A stretch of DNA of 64,000 nt from Maribacter luteus (GCF_009674825.1 NZ_WKJH01000003.1:1-64000), one strand, 5' to 3'; positions 15,545 through 25,502 are shown, counted from the first letter of the stretch. Notes: generated from the sequence alone by a model not told the origin. A program made the numbers and translations.

Positions 15545-16039
15545 ATGAAAAATGCAATACTAATTTTCATCTTATTGATAAGTACTGTTACGTATGCCCA
15601 AAAATCCAATCTTTCAATGTTCAATAATCTTGTGGGAAAATCTTGGAAAGCAAGTGGAACTTGGGGAGACGGGAATAAATTCGACCAAGAAATCAGGTTT
15701 CATTTTTCATTGGATAGCACGATAGTCATAGCTGAATCGTATGGATACATCAATAAGGAACAAACTAAGACAGGATTGCGAAATCATGGAATAAGACAGT
15801 ATGATAAAAATACCGATAGTATAAAATTTTGGGAATTCGATGTTTTCGGGGGATTGACCAAAGGAAGCGTTTATTCCGAAGGGAAGAATATTATATATCA
15901 ATATACCTATGGAACCTCAACTGTTACCGATATGTGGGAGTATGTTGATGACTCCACCTATAATTTCAAAGTCGGATTTTATGAAAATGGTGAATGGAAA
16001 CAAGTATATCTGAGCACTAAATTCAAAAAGGTCAAATAA
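15545..16039 (+). CDS. Secreted DUF1579/lipocalin-like protein
   Basis: This 164-residue protein has a signal peptide (MKNAILIFILLISTVTYAQ). The mature part is a run of beta strands typical of small secreted calycin-like proteins: LVGKSWKASGTWGDG, HGIRQYDKNTDSIKFWEFD, FGGLTKGSVYSEGKNIIYQY and WKQVYLSTKFKKVK. The pattern resembles DUF1579, but this is not certain. It is the last gene of the cassette-like region with a secretion signal of this kind. The substrate or ligand is unknown. Confidence 0.65.
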   Translation: MKNAILIFILLISTVTYAQKSNLSMFNNLVGKSWKASGTWGDGNKFDQEIRFHFSLDSTIVIAESYGYINKEQTKTGLRNHGIRQYDKNTDSIKFWEFDVFGGLTKGSVYSEGKNIIYQYTYGTSTVTDMWEYVDDSTYNFKVGFYENGEWKQVYLSTKFKKVK

Positions 16040-16136
16040 AATCATGTTAAACGGTTATTCTTCATAGCCAATCCTAACCTATATCCTAACTTAGCGATAT
16101 CGGAATCTGCTGATTTTTAATTGGTTTGTATGCCAA

Positions 16137-16158
16137 TTAGGTGTTAAAAAACACCTAA
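16137..16158. repeat. Perfect hairpin TTAGGTGTT/AACACCTAA
   Basis: This is a 9-bp perfect stem with a 4-base A loop, 97 bases after the stop of the secreted protein gene. It lacks a T run on the + strand, so it is a weak terminator candidate or a protein-binding palindrome. Confidence 0.4.
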
Positions 16159-16229
16159 CCTAACCACTTACAAATACATAATCCCTTATTTTTAAAAAGG
16201 CATTTTGTCATAATTACACCACGTCACCA

Positions 16230-17036
16230 TTGCAGAAAAAATTAGGGATATCATTACTATTGATCATATTGACTTCTATTTCAGGAATGGGTCAAGAAAA
16301 AACCACCCTATTGAAAGGGATGGTAAAAAGCCTTAAGAATGATGTTTCCAATTTATTGATCGTCAACCTGAATTCTAAAAAATCCACGATTACCGATTCC
16401 TTAGGCCTGTTCTCCATTGAAGTAAAACTGAAAGATACACTGCAGATTAGTGCGGTTCAATATCAAACGAAGGAATTCATTATTACCGATACGATCATTA
16501 ATCAGAATTTAGTCGTCATAAACCTTTCAGAGAACGTTATCAATTTAAATGAAGTCACGGTTACCCCTTATAATCTAACAGGGAAAATAGACCTTGACAT
16601 TGAGAGGCTGGGAATTAAGCCTGTTGTCACTTCATCTTCATTAAAACTGCCCAATGCCAATATAGAGGTAATGACCCAAAGTGAACGTTTGCTCTTGGAA
16701 GCCGATAGAGGAAAATATGTTTATTATTATGGCATAGCACTAGTAATAAATACACATAAAATAATGAACAAGCTTTCTGGTAGAACCAAATCTTTCGAGG
16801 ATATGATCGCACGTGATGAAAACATGGAACTGGAGAAGGAAATCATATCTAAGTTCTCAAAGAAAAAACTATCGGAAAGTTTCGATATCCCCGAGGCGAA
16901 CATCGACGGATTTCTTACGTATTGCCTAATCCAAGAAGATTTCCCAAGTCTGTCTAACAAGAGTACAACAGAGGTTTGGAAATATCTGAAAATAAAAAGT
17001 GTAGCTTTCAAAGAAGCGGATTTCTTTAACGAATAA
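16230..17036 (+). CDS. Secreted carboxypeptidase-like regulatory domain protein
   Basis: This 268-residue protein starts at TTG 16230, giving a signal peptide (KLGISLLLIILTSISGMGQE); no in-frame ATG lies upstream. Residues about 25-115 form a CarboxypepD_reg-like beta sandwich (GMVKSLKNDVSNLLIVNLNS, ITDSLGLFSIEVKLKDTLQI, VINLSENVINLNEVTV), the module Bacteroidota use at the N-terminus of TonB-dependent receptors and as stand-alone envelope proteins. The C-terminal 150 residues are helical and unassigned. Envelope localisation is likely; its role is unknown. Confidence 0.7.
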   Translation: MQKKLGISLLLIILTSISGMGQEKTTLLKGMVKSLKNDVSNLLIVNLNSKKSTITDSLGLFSIEVKLKDTLQISAVQYQTKEFIITDTIINQNLVVINLSENVINLNEVTVTPYNLTGKIDLDIERLGIKPVVTSSSLKLPNANIEVMTQSERLLLEADRGKYVYYYGIALVINTHKIMNKLSGRTKSFEDMIARDENMELEKEIISKFSKKKLSESFDIPEANIDGFLTYCLIQEDFPSLSNKSTTEVWKYLKIKSVAFKEADFFNE

Positions 17037-17490
17037 CAGAAAAAAAATAGAATTGTTCCTTATAAAAGGGATGGCAAAACAAGCAGCTGAAGTTGTAATC
17101 AATTCCTATAAAACAGATTTGCAATAAACACACAATCATTTCAATTTTACTTCCATTATTTAAATGAACCTAGGCCTTATCACCACATAGTCCGTGAGGT
17201 ATGACCCATTAATGAACCGATAACCCGGAATATACCTAGCCGAACCTCTTTACCCCTTATTTTGATTAAATCTATTGAACTAAAGTGGTATCTTTATTAT
17301 CAATTCAAACTTACAAGCCGTTACCTTTATAATATGTTTTAGGAACTGATTTACCTACACTTAAAAGAAGGAAGCTATTTTGCTTGCAAGAGATTTTCAA
17401 CAATGAATTCAACGTTCATACTTCTGTGGACAACACCATAAAGAATTACAAATTTATATCTATCTAGCTCGTTTTTAATTTTCGTCCAAT
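17037..17490. other. Intergenic region, no gene recognised
   Basis: This is AT-rich sequence without a convincing reading frame or repeat. A 19-codon frame at about 17070-17126 is too short to support. The right part presumably carries the promoter of the GH9 gene. Confidence 0.4.
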
Positions 17491-20022
17491 ATGAAAAAAG
17501 CAACGGTTTTATCACTTTTAGTACTACTATTATCAGCATGTAATTATGGTTTCAGCCAGGAATTGAAACTCAATGACCTAGAATATTTTGAGACGCAAGG
17601 TGTGAATGTACTAGTGTACAGCAACCTTTTTACAGGAGGTTTCAATGATGAGAAGACCGCTGGCATTGAATTGATTCATCATGGTGTCAGAACAGCACAA
17701 GGTGGGGCTGTTAGACTTTCCAGTACTCCAGAGCAGTGGGATCTTGTTCCTGAAATACCAACCCGAAAGGTAGATAAAGAATCGAAAAGCATTGAAGCTA
17801 CATTAAGGTATGGAGATTACGATTTTGATTCACGCGTGGTTGTAACGGCTAAGGGCAAAGGTGTTGAGATTGCCATTTACCTGGACAAACCGCTTCCTAA
17901 GGAACTTGAAGGGAGTGCCGGATTCAATCTAGAGTTTCTACCCTCTCAATATTGGGCAAAGACCTATCTGATGGATGGCCGTATAAATCGGTTCCCACGC
18001 TATGTGGTAGGCAACACTATAACGAGACCCAACAGTGAAAAACTTAAACAATTCAAAGGATATGTAACGTATGACGACAGAGGAACGGGCAGATTTATAG
18101 AGCCCTTACCCCTCGAAACCGGCCGTTCCATTATCCTTGCACCCGATAAACCAGAACGTTTGGTGAAAATCACCTCACATGAAGCAGATCTTATGCTATT
18201 CGATGGCCGCGTATTGGCCCAAAACGGATGGTTTGTAGTACGCAGTTTGCTTCCAGCAGGGAAAACAGGCAAGGTGTTGACCTGGACCGTTGAACCAAAT
18301 GCCATAAACGATTGGGTAAGGGATCCGAATATCGGTTTCTCTCAGGTGGGTTATCTCCCCTCGCAACAAAAAGTAGCCGTCATAGAACTCGACAAACATG
18401 ATAAACCCCTTGAAAAAGCATCGATTTACAAAATCGGTAACGATGGTAAGGCAACTGAAGTTTTCAATGGCAATATCGCAACATGGGGAGACTATTATAA
18501 ATACCACTACATTAAATTCGATTTTTCTTCAGTCAATACTCCCGGTATATACTATATAAAGTATGGCAACTTTAAAACAAACAACTTTTTAATTGAAAAC
18601 AACGTTTACGACAAGATCACTGATGCCACAAGTGATATATGGATCCCCATACATATGAATCATATGTTCGTTAACGAGGCGTACAGGGTGTGGCACGGCG
18701 AGCCATTCAAGGAAGGTTATCTCCAGGCTCCACCAAATACCGATCACTTTGACCTGCATGGTCAAGGGCCAACAACCGATACAAAGTATAAGCCAATGGA
18801 AACGATTCCAGGATTGAACGTTGGCGGCTTTTTCGATGCCGGGGATTTTGATATCGAGACAGGATCTAACATTGGTGTGGTACAGAACTTTGTTAAAACA
18901 TGGGAATATTTTAAACCCTTGCGCGATCAGAATTTTGTTGATGAGAAACAGCGTTATGTTGATCTTCACCGTCCGGATGGAACCCCTGACATATTGCAAT
19001 TTATTGAGCATGGAACTCTGAACCTAGTGGCCCAGGCAGAGATTATCGGCCACATGGCACAAACACTTTCGAACTCTGTTTTAGATAATTACCATCACCT
19101 CGGTGACGCAGCATCGATAACAGACGGTCTCCCTTATAATCCGAACCTTGGTCCTTACGAAGTGGCCCCTGATGGCCGGTCGAGCGGAGTCAAGGATGAT
19201 ATGTGGGCATTTACAAGTCGTAATGCTGGTCTTAATCTTAGGGCAGCAACTATGTTTGCAGCGACAAGCCGGGTGTTGAAAGGATATAACGATGATCTTT
19301 CTGCAAGGACATTGCAACAATCAAAAAGACTCCTGAAGGAGGCTACGGAATTACTAGCCGAACAGCCACAGGACAGCCTTGGGTGGAGAGCCATTTCAGC
19401 AAATATGACCACCAACTTGCAACTGTACATCTCAACCAAAGAACAACAATACAAAGATAAATTCCAGGAACTTTTATGGCCTGCACTTGATAAAAACGTA
19501 AGTTTTACCATATTGACCGCTTTGGAGGCCATACCTCACATGGATATCGCTTTTAAAGAAAAACTGCGCCCATATGTAGTAAAATATAAAGAATATATAG
19601 ACGAGCTTGAAAATGACAATCCATATGGTGTACCTATTGGCCTAGGTAATTGGGCACGGAGCGGAACCATAGTCAGTTTTGGTACCACCATCTGCTTTGC
19701 CAATAAATATTTTCCGGATATCATTGATGCCAGTCATGCTTTCAAAACTACCAATTGGCTGTTTGGCTGCCATCCGTACCACAATTACTCCTTAGTGGCA
19801 GCGGTAGGTGCAGCACGTCCAAAAAAAGTGTTTTATGGTAATAACAGGGCAGATTTCTCATTTATTCCAGGAAATGTAGCCCCAGGAATATTATTCAGAA
19901 AACCCGATCACTTTGAAAATTATGACGATTGGCCATTTCTTTGGGGACAAAACGAAGGCACAATTGGTGGTAATACCAACTATCTGATTTTTGGGTCGGC
20001 TTTTAAGAATTTAGTCAAATAA
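17491..20022 (+). CDS. Glycoside hydrolase family 9 protein, lipoprotein
   Basis: This 843-residue protein has a lipoprotein signal ending in LLSAC (Cys 17), so it is probably surface- or periplasm-tethered. An N-terminal beta-rich domain (about 25-270) is followed by the CelD-type Ig-like module (about 275-370, from IGFSQVGYLPSQQKVAVIEL) and the GH9 (alpha/alpha)6 barrel. The catalytic base region is GGFFDAGDFD (about 446-455) and the acid Glu is in WGQNEGTIGG near residue 822, immediately before the C-terminus, as in the family. It cleaves beta-1,4-glucan-type or related polysaccharides; the exact substrate cannot be told. No SusC/SusD pair lies next to it. Confidence 0.88.
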   Translation: MKKATVLSLLVLLLSACNYGFSQELKLNDLEYFETQGVNVLVYSNLFTGGFNDEKTAGIELIHHGVRTAQGGAVRLSSTPEQWDLVPEIPTRKVDKESKSIEATLRYGDYDFDSRVVVTAKGKGVEIAIYLDKPLPKELEGSAGFNLEFLPSQYWAKTYLMDGRINRFPRYVVGNTITRPNSEKLKQFKGYVTYDDRGTGRFIEPLPLETGRSIILAPDKPERLVKITSHEADLMLFDGRVLAQNGWFVVRSLLPAGKTGKVLTWTVEPNAINDWVRDPNIGFSQVGYLPSQQKVAVIELDKHDKPLEKASIYKIGNDGKATEVFNGNIATWGDYYKYHYIKFDFSSVNTPGIYYIKYGNFKTNNFLIENNVYDKITDATSDIWIPIHMNHMFVNEAYRVWHGEPFKEGYLQAPPNTDHFDLHGQGPTTDTKYKPMETIPGLNVGGFFDAGDFDIETGSNIGVVQNFVKTWEYFKPLRDQNFVDEKQRYVDLHRPDGTPDILQFIEHGTLNLVAQAEIIGHMAQTLSNSVLDNYHHLGDAASITDGLPYNPNLGPYEVAPDGRSSGVKDDMWAFTSRNAGLNLRAATMFAATSRVLKGYNDDLSARTLQQSKRLLKEATELLAEQPQDSLGWRAISANMTTNLQLYISTKEQQYKDKFQELLWPALDKNVSFTILTALEAIPHMDIAFKEKLRPYVVKYKEYIDELENDNPYGVPIGLGNWARSGTIVSFGTTICFANKYFPDIIDASHAFKTTNWLFGCHPYHNYSLVAAVGAARPKKVFYGNNRADFSFIPGNVAPGILFRKPDHFENYDDWPFLWGQNEGTIGGNTNYLIFGSAFKNLVK

Positions 20023-20165
20023 CGGGTATTTCTTAATACTATATCAATCCTTGGACCAAAGACCGAAGTTGTTTTAAATTCGTAGATTCCATTAAAAAAG
20101 TCATCATACGTTCGTTTTATTGCCGATCGTGACCAACGATCGATCATAACCACTATATAAAAAAC

Positions 20166-21032
20166 ATTAAACCAATCGAAACCCATATTGCCCCCAAACT
20201 AATTGCTCCTGTACGGTTACAAGAGTATGGCGTAGGAATTTTCAATTCAGTCCCGACAAAATCGGCATTAAAGAAGGCGATAAAAAAACAATTGGTAACG
20301 GTCAATGATGTTATAGCCACAACGGCAACTTATATTCATGGCGGGGAATATATACGCCTATCAATACCAGAAGTACAGGCGCCAAGAAAAAAACTGGTAT
20401 TTCCCCTGCAGGTCCTATATGAAGATGAATACTTAGCAGTAATCCATAAACCTGGTGGTATCCTTGTCAGCGGTAACGGTTTTAAGACCATTGCCCATGC
20501 TTTGGCACAGAACATAAAAAAAAGCAACCTTCCCGATGTCACTACCCCCCAGCCCGTGCATAGATTGGATTTTGCCACAACGGGCATTCTTTTAGTGGGT
20601 AAAACAAGCGGCAGTATACGTGCTTTGAATAAATTATTTGAACAAAGTGCCATAATAAAAACCTACTATGCCGTTACTATAGGCGAAATGGAGCAAAATG
20701 GGGAAATAACATCAGACATCGATGGCAAGAAATCGCGATCGAATTATACCCTTTGTAAATCCGTAGCCTCAGAAAGGTTCGGTACACTCAACTTGGTTAA
20801 ACTTGAACCCCGAACTGGTCGTAGACATCAACTACGCAAGCATTTATCCTGTATCGGAAACCCGATATTGGGAGATAAGGTATACGGGATTGAAAATTTG
20901 ATCCTCAATGGCAAAGGGCTGTACCTGCATGCTTATTCCCTGCAATTCATCCATCCGTTTACAAAGAAAGAATTGTACCTAACAGATGGCTTTCCCGAAA
21001 GGTTCAAAAAAATCTTCGGTCAATTGGAATAA
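20166..21032 (+). CDS. RluA-family pseudouridine synthase, probable ATT start
   Basis: This 288-residue protein has an S4-like RNA-binding segment at about residues 15-60 (VRLQEYGVGIFNSVPTKSAL, LVTVNDVIATTATYI) and the catalytic domain with VHRLDFATTGILLVGKTSG, where the Asp of HRLD is the nucleophile. RTGRRHQLRKHLSCIGNPILGD is also conserved. It makes pseudouridine in rRNA or tRNA. The S4 region lies upstream of the first usual start codon in frame (TTG 20292), and a stop precedes at 20130. The only sensible start that keeps the family N-terminus (KPIETHIAPKL) is ATT at 20166. A decayed or rare start is therefore inferred. Confidence 0.75.
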   Translation: MKPIETHIAPKLIAPVRLQEYGVGIFNSVPTKSALKKAIKKQLVTVNDVIATTATYIHGGEYIRLSIPEVQAPRKKLVFPLQVLYEDEYLAVIHKPGGILVSGNGFKTIAHALAQNIKKSNLPDVTTPQPVHRLDFATTGILLVGKTSGSIRALNKLFEQSAIIKTYYAVTIGEMEQNGEITSDIDGKKSRSNYTLCKSVASERFGTLNLVKLEPRTGRRHQLRKHLSCIGNPILGDKVYGIENLILNGKGLYLHAYSLQFIHPFTKKELYLTDGFPERFKKIFGQLE

Positions 21033-21143
21033 CTCAATTGATGTCCGAAAACAAATAGTAAAAACATTCCTTTTCAACATGTCATAAAAGCCAAGACGGT
21101 ATAATATTCACTAAATTTGGTTGTCATTTAATCCAACTAAATC

Positions 21144-22454
21144 ATGACCAAAATCCAATTTTTATTTAAATGTCTCCTACCCTATTTCCTGTTTTCAGCA
21201 CCATTTCTGTTATTCTCCCAAACTACCGATAAATGGATTGACAAGAACGAGAATGAGAATTACACCGCACGCCATGAGTGTTCTTTTGTACAAGCCGGTG
21301 ATTCCTTTTATTTATTAGGTGGAAGGGAAAATGCACAAACGTTGGAGGTGTACGATTTTGGGAATGATTCATGGAAAAAAGCGGGAAACAAAGTGCCGAA
21401 AGAATTCAATCATTTTCAAGCGACTTTTTATAAAGGTTTTGTATGGGTGATCGGTGCATTTAAGACCAACTCCTTCCCAAGGGAAATTCCTGAAGAAGCC
21501 ATTTGGTTGTACCATCCTCCTACCGATCAATGGATACGGGGACCTGAAATTCCTGAAGACAGAAGAAGGGGTGGTGCCGGACTGGTCGTTTATAACGATG
21601 TTTTTTATTTGATTGGGGGAAATACCATAGGTCATGACGGTGGATACGTAAATTGGTTCGATGCCTACGACCCCAAAGAAAACAGCTGGACGGTTTTAGA
21701 AGATGCTTCCCAAAAACGGGATCATTTTCATGCTGCCATTATCGATGATGTGCTTTACGCCGTAGGTGGAAGACAATCTGGTGGTGAAGGCGGGGTTTTT
21801 TCACCACTGATCAGTATCGTTGACGTTTATGATTTTAAAACCAACAAATGGTCGACGTTGAAAAACGATTTACCTACACCTAGGGCTGCTCCGGGTATTA
21901 TCGCGTTTAACAACGAATTATTCGTCATGGGTGGCGAAGGGGAAAAACAAGGTCCTGCGTTCAACATTGTGGAAGCCTATAACCCTAAAACAGAAAGTTG
22001 GACAGATAAAGCCCCCATGCACTACCCACGACATGGCACGCAGGCCATTTTATCCGGGGAAGGTATATATATTGCTGCCGGCTCCCCAACCAGAGGCGGG
22101 GGAAACCAACACCATATGGAGGTGTATCATAAAGACCAACCCTATGGCCAAAAATTAATCGCTTCCGAATTGGTCGTACCTAAAAAAGTAAAAATTGCGG
22201 AAGGCAACACCAAATCGATCACTGTTCACAATAAAAACGGTAATACGGGTAGTTTTGTCACTTCCATAAAGATATCCGGAGCGGCAAAAGACAATTTTGC
22301 TATTAAATCAAAGTCCGATAACTTTTTAGTTGACCCCAACGGTAAATTTGAGATTGAAATAGAACATCAGGGAAAGGTTGAAAACGGGAAAGCTTTTCTA
22401 GAGGTTTACTACAATGGTAACCTAAAGGAAACCATGGAAATACGAACAAAATAA
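21144..22454 (+). CDS. Secreted Kelch-repeat protein
   Basis: This 436-residue protein has a signal peptide (LLPYFLFSAPFLLFSQ). Residues about 45-330 are five to six Kelch repeats (for example FYLLGGRENAQTLEVYDFGN, VFYLIGGNTIGHDGG, VLYAVGGRQSGGEGG, LFVMGGEGEKQGP), giving a beta propeller. The C-terminal 100 residues (LVVPKKVKIAEGNTKSITVH, then GNTGSFVTSIKISG) form an Ig-like domain of the type that often follows sugar-binding propellers. It is upstream of a DUF922-like gene and a GH43 xylosidase on the same strand. A role in carbohydrate binding outside the cell is plausible but inferred. Confidence 0.8.
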   Translation: MTKIQFLFKCLLPYFLFSAPFLLFSQTTDKWIDKNENENYTARHECSFVQAGDSFYLLGGRENAQTLEVYDFGNDSWKKAGNKVPKEFNHFQATFYKGFVWVIGAFKTNSFPREIPEEAIWLYHPPTDQWIRGPEIPEDRRRGGAGLVVYNDVFYLIGGNTIGHDGGYVNWFDAYDPKENSWTVLEDASQKRDHFHAAIIDDVLYAVGGRQSGGEGGVFSPLISIVDVYDFKTNKWSTLKNDLPTPRAAPGIIAFNNELFVMGGEGEKQGPAFNIVEAYNPKTESWTDKAPMHYPRHGTQAILSGEGIYIAAGSPTRGGGNQHHMEVYHKDQPYGQKLIASELVVPKKVKIAEGNTKSITVHNKNGNTGSFVTSIKISGAAKDNFAIKSKSDNFLVDPNGKFEIEIEHQGKVENGKAFLEVYYNGNLKETMEIRTK

Positions 22455-22485
22455 ATTTAATTATAACGTTAACAATCAATATCCA

Positions 22486-23076
22486 ATGCACTATAAACTA
22501 ATTTTCATTCTCATAATTTGCGGTTATTCCGGAATAGGTCAGGAAACTAAGATTGAATGGAGTCCGGATTACCAAATAACGATCGAGGATTTCAAAGGGC
22601 CACAAACGAAAATAAACCAAAAAGGGAGTTCGGTTTATGTGCAATCGGGCGTTAGTATGGAATTAGCCGTACAAATGAGCAACTTTGAATTTATGTTCAC
22701 TAAAAATTTCAATTCAAAAATAACATGTACTTTTCAAAAAGAAGCCGCAACTCTAATAGCCCCCGACAGTATTAGGGCTGTACAATTGGCCAATCTGGTC
22801 CAATATGATTTTGACCTGTCTGAACTATACACCAGAAAGATCAGGAAAGAACTGTTCGAGAACAAAAAAACGTTCTCCAATGTCACCTTCTTTCAGCCCT
22901 ATTTTGACAAAATGATCGCGGAACGTAATAAAGTGAGCTCCAAGATTTATACGGATACCGACTTTGGCACCAATACAGCTCTTTTAGAAAAAGAACATAA
23001 AGAAGTACTCAAAGAAATAGATTTACTGTCCGATTATTGCAAAGCATGCAAACCTCCCAAAAACAAAAAAAATTAA
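22486..23076 (+). CDS. DUF922-like secreted protein lacking the zinc-binding motif
   Basis: This 196-residue protein has a signal peptide (MHYKLIFILIICGYSGIGQ). IEWSPDYQITIEDFKGPQ matches the start of the DUF922 zinc-protease-like family. In the family a HExxHF-type motif precedes DISELYARKLRK; here the corresponding segment is LANLVQYDFDLSELYTRKIRKEL, so the helix is kept but the His and Glu ligands are missing. It is probably a catalytically dead relative. A KACKPPKNKKN tail ends it. It is followed closely by the GH43 gene (11 bases). Confidence 0.65.
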   Translation: MHYKLIFILIICGYSGIGQETKIEWSPDYQITIEDFKGPQTKINQKGSSVYVQSGVSMELAVQMSNFEFMFTKNFNSKITCTFQKEAATLIAPDSIRAVQLANLVQYDFDLSELYTRKIRKELFENKKTFSNVTFFQPYFDKMIAERNKVSSKIYTDTDFGTNTALLEKEHKEVLKEIDLLSDYCKACKPPKNKKN

Positions 23077-23087
23077 AAAAAACACCA

Positions 23088-24677
23088 ATGGAAATAAAAA
23101 ATCCCATACTTCCGGGTTTCAACCCGGATCCTTCGATATTAAGGGTAGAAGATGATTACTATATTGCCACATCAACGTTCGAATGGTTTCCCGGTGTCCA
23201 GATCCACCATTCCAAGGATTTGGTCAATTGGAGGTTGTTAACCCATCCTCTTAATCGCACTTCCCAATTGAACATGGCCGGTAATCCAAATTCCTGCGGG
23301 GTTTGGGCACCATGCCTTTCCTATGACAAGGGTACTTTTTATCTCATTTTTTCCGATGTAAAGACATTTAGGAGTCCGTTCAAGGATGTACATAATTACC
23401 TGGTTACTACCGACGATATTATGGGTGAATGGTCAGACCCCATTTATCTCAACAGTTCAGGTTTTGACCCTTCATTGTTCCATGACACCGATGGTCGAAA
23501 ATGGTTGACCAACGTACTTTGGGACCACCGAAAAGGAAAGAATCCGTTTAGTGGAATCTTATTACAAGAGTATTCAACGGAGGAAAAAAAACTCATCGGC
23601 CCCATAACCAATATTTACCAAGGTACTGAAATAGGGCTGGTAGAAGGTTCTCATTTATATAAGAAAGACGGCTATTACTACCTCATGACCGCTGAGGGTG
23701 GCACAGTATATAAACATGCCGTGACCATGGCTCGTTCAAAACAACTTGCCGGACCATATGAAACCGATCCGGAAAATCCCATTTTAACATCATACAACAA
23801 TCCGTCATTGGAATTACAGAGGGCCGGACACGCATCATTGGTAGAAACACAGACAGGGGAATGGTATTTGGCCCATTTATGTGGTAGATACCTTCCTTCT
23901 AGGGGAAGATGCATCATGGGACGTGAAACCGCCTTACAAAAGATGACATGGACACCTGACGGATGGCTGCGTTTGCAATGTGGTGGTAACGAACCCCAAC
24001 TAACGGTCACGGCCCCAAAACTTCCTGAATGCAAATGGGATGCCCTTCCTATAAGGGATGATTTTGATGATGATAAACTTAATATCAACTTTCAATTCCT
24101 AAGGGTAAAACTGGATTCTGAAAGTTATTCATTGACCGAACGACCCGGATATTTACGACTTAAGGGGCGGGAATCGATAAATTCGCACCATACCCAAGCA
24201 TTAATAGTAAGACGACAACAAGCGTTTTGCTATTCTGCGGGCACATGTCTCGATTTTAACCCGGAAAGCTTTCAACAAATGGCAGGTTTAACCGCTTTTT
24301 ACGATAATGAAAACTTCTATTACCTATATGTGACCCACGATGCCGAACATGGTAAATGTCTCGATATTATGAGCAGTGTAAAAGGCAATATTGATTTTCC
24401 GTTGGAAAAAAAGATTCCTTTGAACGAACATAAGGAAAGCTATCTTCGTCTAAATGTACGCTATGACAAACTGAATTTCCAATACTCGGAAGATGGTCAA
24501 AATTGGAAAGGCATAGGTCCCGATCTAGATTGCAGCACCTTGTCCGACGAATTTCAGGAAGGCGATAAGAATGCCACATTTACAGGGGCTTTTGTAGGGC
24601 TGTGCTGTCAAGATCTTACAGGAAGGAGACTACCGTCCGACTTTGATTATTTTGATTATAAAGAAACTAAAGCTTAG
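23088..24677 (+). CDS. GH43 beta-xylosidase/arabinofuranosidase (XynB-like)
   Basis: This 529-residue protein is a five-bladed propeller (residues 1-320) with the GH43 base Asp14 (GFNPDPSILRV), the pKa-modulating Asp127 (SGFDPSLFHD) and the acid Glu186 (LVEGSHLYKK). A C-terminal beta-sandwich domain (about 335-529: IRDDFDDDKLNINFQFLRV, FVGLCCQDLTG) typical of GH43 subfamily 11 beta-xylosidases follows. ATG 23088 was chosen over a start 17 codons upstream because MEIKNPILPGFNPDPS is the usual N-terminus. It has no signal peptide, so it is cytoplasmic and cleaves imported xylo-oligosaccharides. Confidence 0.88.
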   Translation: MEIKNPILPGFNPDPSILRVEDDYYIATSTFEWFPGVQIHHSKDLVNWRLLTHPLNRTSQLNMAGNPNSCGVWAPCLSYDKGTFYLIFSDVKTFRSPFKDVHNYLVTTDDIMGEWSDPIYLNSSGFDPSLFHDTDGRKWLTNVLWDHRKGKNPFSGILLQEYSTEEKKLIGPITNIYQGTEIGLVEGSHLYKKDGYYYLMTAEGGTVYKHAVTMARSKQLAGPYETDPENPILTSYNNPSLELQRAGHASLVETQTGEWYLAHLCGRYLPSRGRCIMGRETALQKMTWTPDGWLRLQCGGNEPQLTVTAPKLPECKWDALPIRDDFDDDKLNINFQFLRVKLDSESYSLTERPGYLRLKGRESINSHHTQALIVRRQQAFCYSAGTCLDFNPESFQQMAGLTAFYDNENFYYLYVTHDAEHGKCLDIMSSVKGNIDFPLEKKIPLNEHKESYLRLNVRYDKLNFQYSEDGQNWKGIGPDLDCSTLSDEFQEGDKNATFTGAFVGLCCQDLTGRRLPSDFDYFDYKETKA

Positions 24678-24860
24678 AAAAAGGTCTTGAAGTCACGATT
24701 TATCTTTTCAGGGATCGGCTATCATGGAGACTAATGACAGGGCGTTTAAAATTAACGACGGAAATTAGAACCACTTTTACTATCTTGTTTCCGCAACACA
24801 TTGTTAATGTGTGTTTTTTAACCAATTATGCCAAACCCTTTGTGATAACCCGCCTAAAAA

Positions 24861-25502
24861 ATGAATATAAACAGTATTCCTATCGATTTAAAGAACATAA
24901 TCGATCCCGAACAACCAGATTTCATAGTAAGGACCAAAAGGAACTATCCGCGTAAGAAAGGTATGTCCATGCTGTTTTTTTCCTTGTTCTGGAATGCCTT
25001 CATCAGCATTTTTGTCATAGCCTTTATCGTTCCGTTGGTTTCTGGCCAGGAAGTACATTTCAAAACCAACGATGTACCCACCTCTGGTAGTTTGGAAAAT
25101 TGGGAACCCGTATTGGTACCTAGTCTTATTATTGGTCTTTTTGTCGCTGTGGGCATTGGTATGTTCATTTGGGCGCTGGTCATGCTGTTTCAAAAAGGTG
25201 CATTTTTCGCTGGAACGGAAACCAGGCTTATTAAATACAGGAACGGAAAATTGACCGTAAAGGATTGGGAGCAGTTTTCAGGGAATATTGAAGTGAAGCA
25301 AAAAAATGTTTACGGAGACCTGGAAATGGAAATGCGAACGGGCAAAATGAAAAGTCGAAGTAAGGGTTCCGACAAATTCGTTCCCGATATCATTTATATC
25401 TCCGGAGTGAAGAATGTTTTCGATATCGAAAGGAAATGTCGAATCAGAATCAAGGAAAACGACCCAACTCCGGTAATTGCGGTTGATAACACAACCTCAT
25501 AA
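24861..25502 (+). CDS. Two-helix membrane protein of unknown function
   Basis: This 213-residue protein has membrane segments at about residues 37-60 (MLFFSLFWNAFISIFVIAFI) and about 88-112 (VPSLIIGLFVAVGIGMFIWA). A cytoplasmic-type tail of beta strands follows, with GTETRLIKYRNGKLTVKDWE. No family is recognised. It is 14 bases upstream of a methyltransferase gene, so the two are probably one operon. A role in the membrane or envelope is all that can be inferred. Confidence 0.7.
   Translation: MNINSIPIDLKNIIDPEQPDFIVRTKRNYPRKKGMSMLFFSLFWNAFISIFVIAFIVPLVSGQEVHFKTNDVPTSGSLENWEPVLVPSLIIGLFVAVGIGMFIWALVMLFQKGAFFAGTETRLIKYRNGKLTVKDWEQFSGNIEVKQKNVYGDLEMEMRTGKMKSRSKGSDKFVPDIIYISGVKNVFDIERKCRIRIKENDPTPVIAVDNTTS

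Noticed and set aside
17070-17126. 19-codon frame (MAKQAAEVVINSYKTDLQ)
   Set aside because: Too short, no ribosome site or recognised family.
23640-23660. GH43 acid motif reads EGSH rather than the common EGPH
   Set aside because: The catalytic Glu is intact and the position after it varies in the family, so no loss of function is implied.
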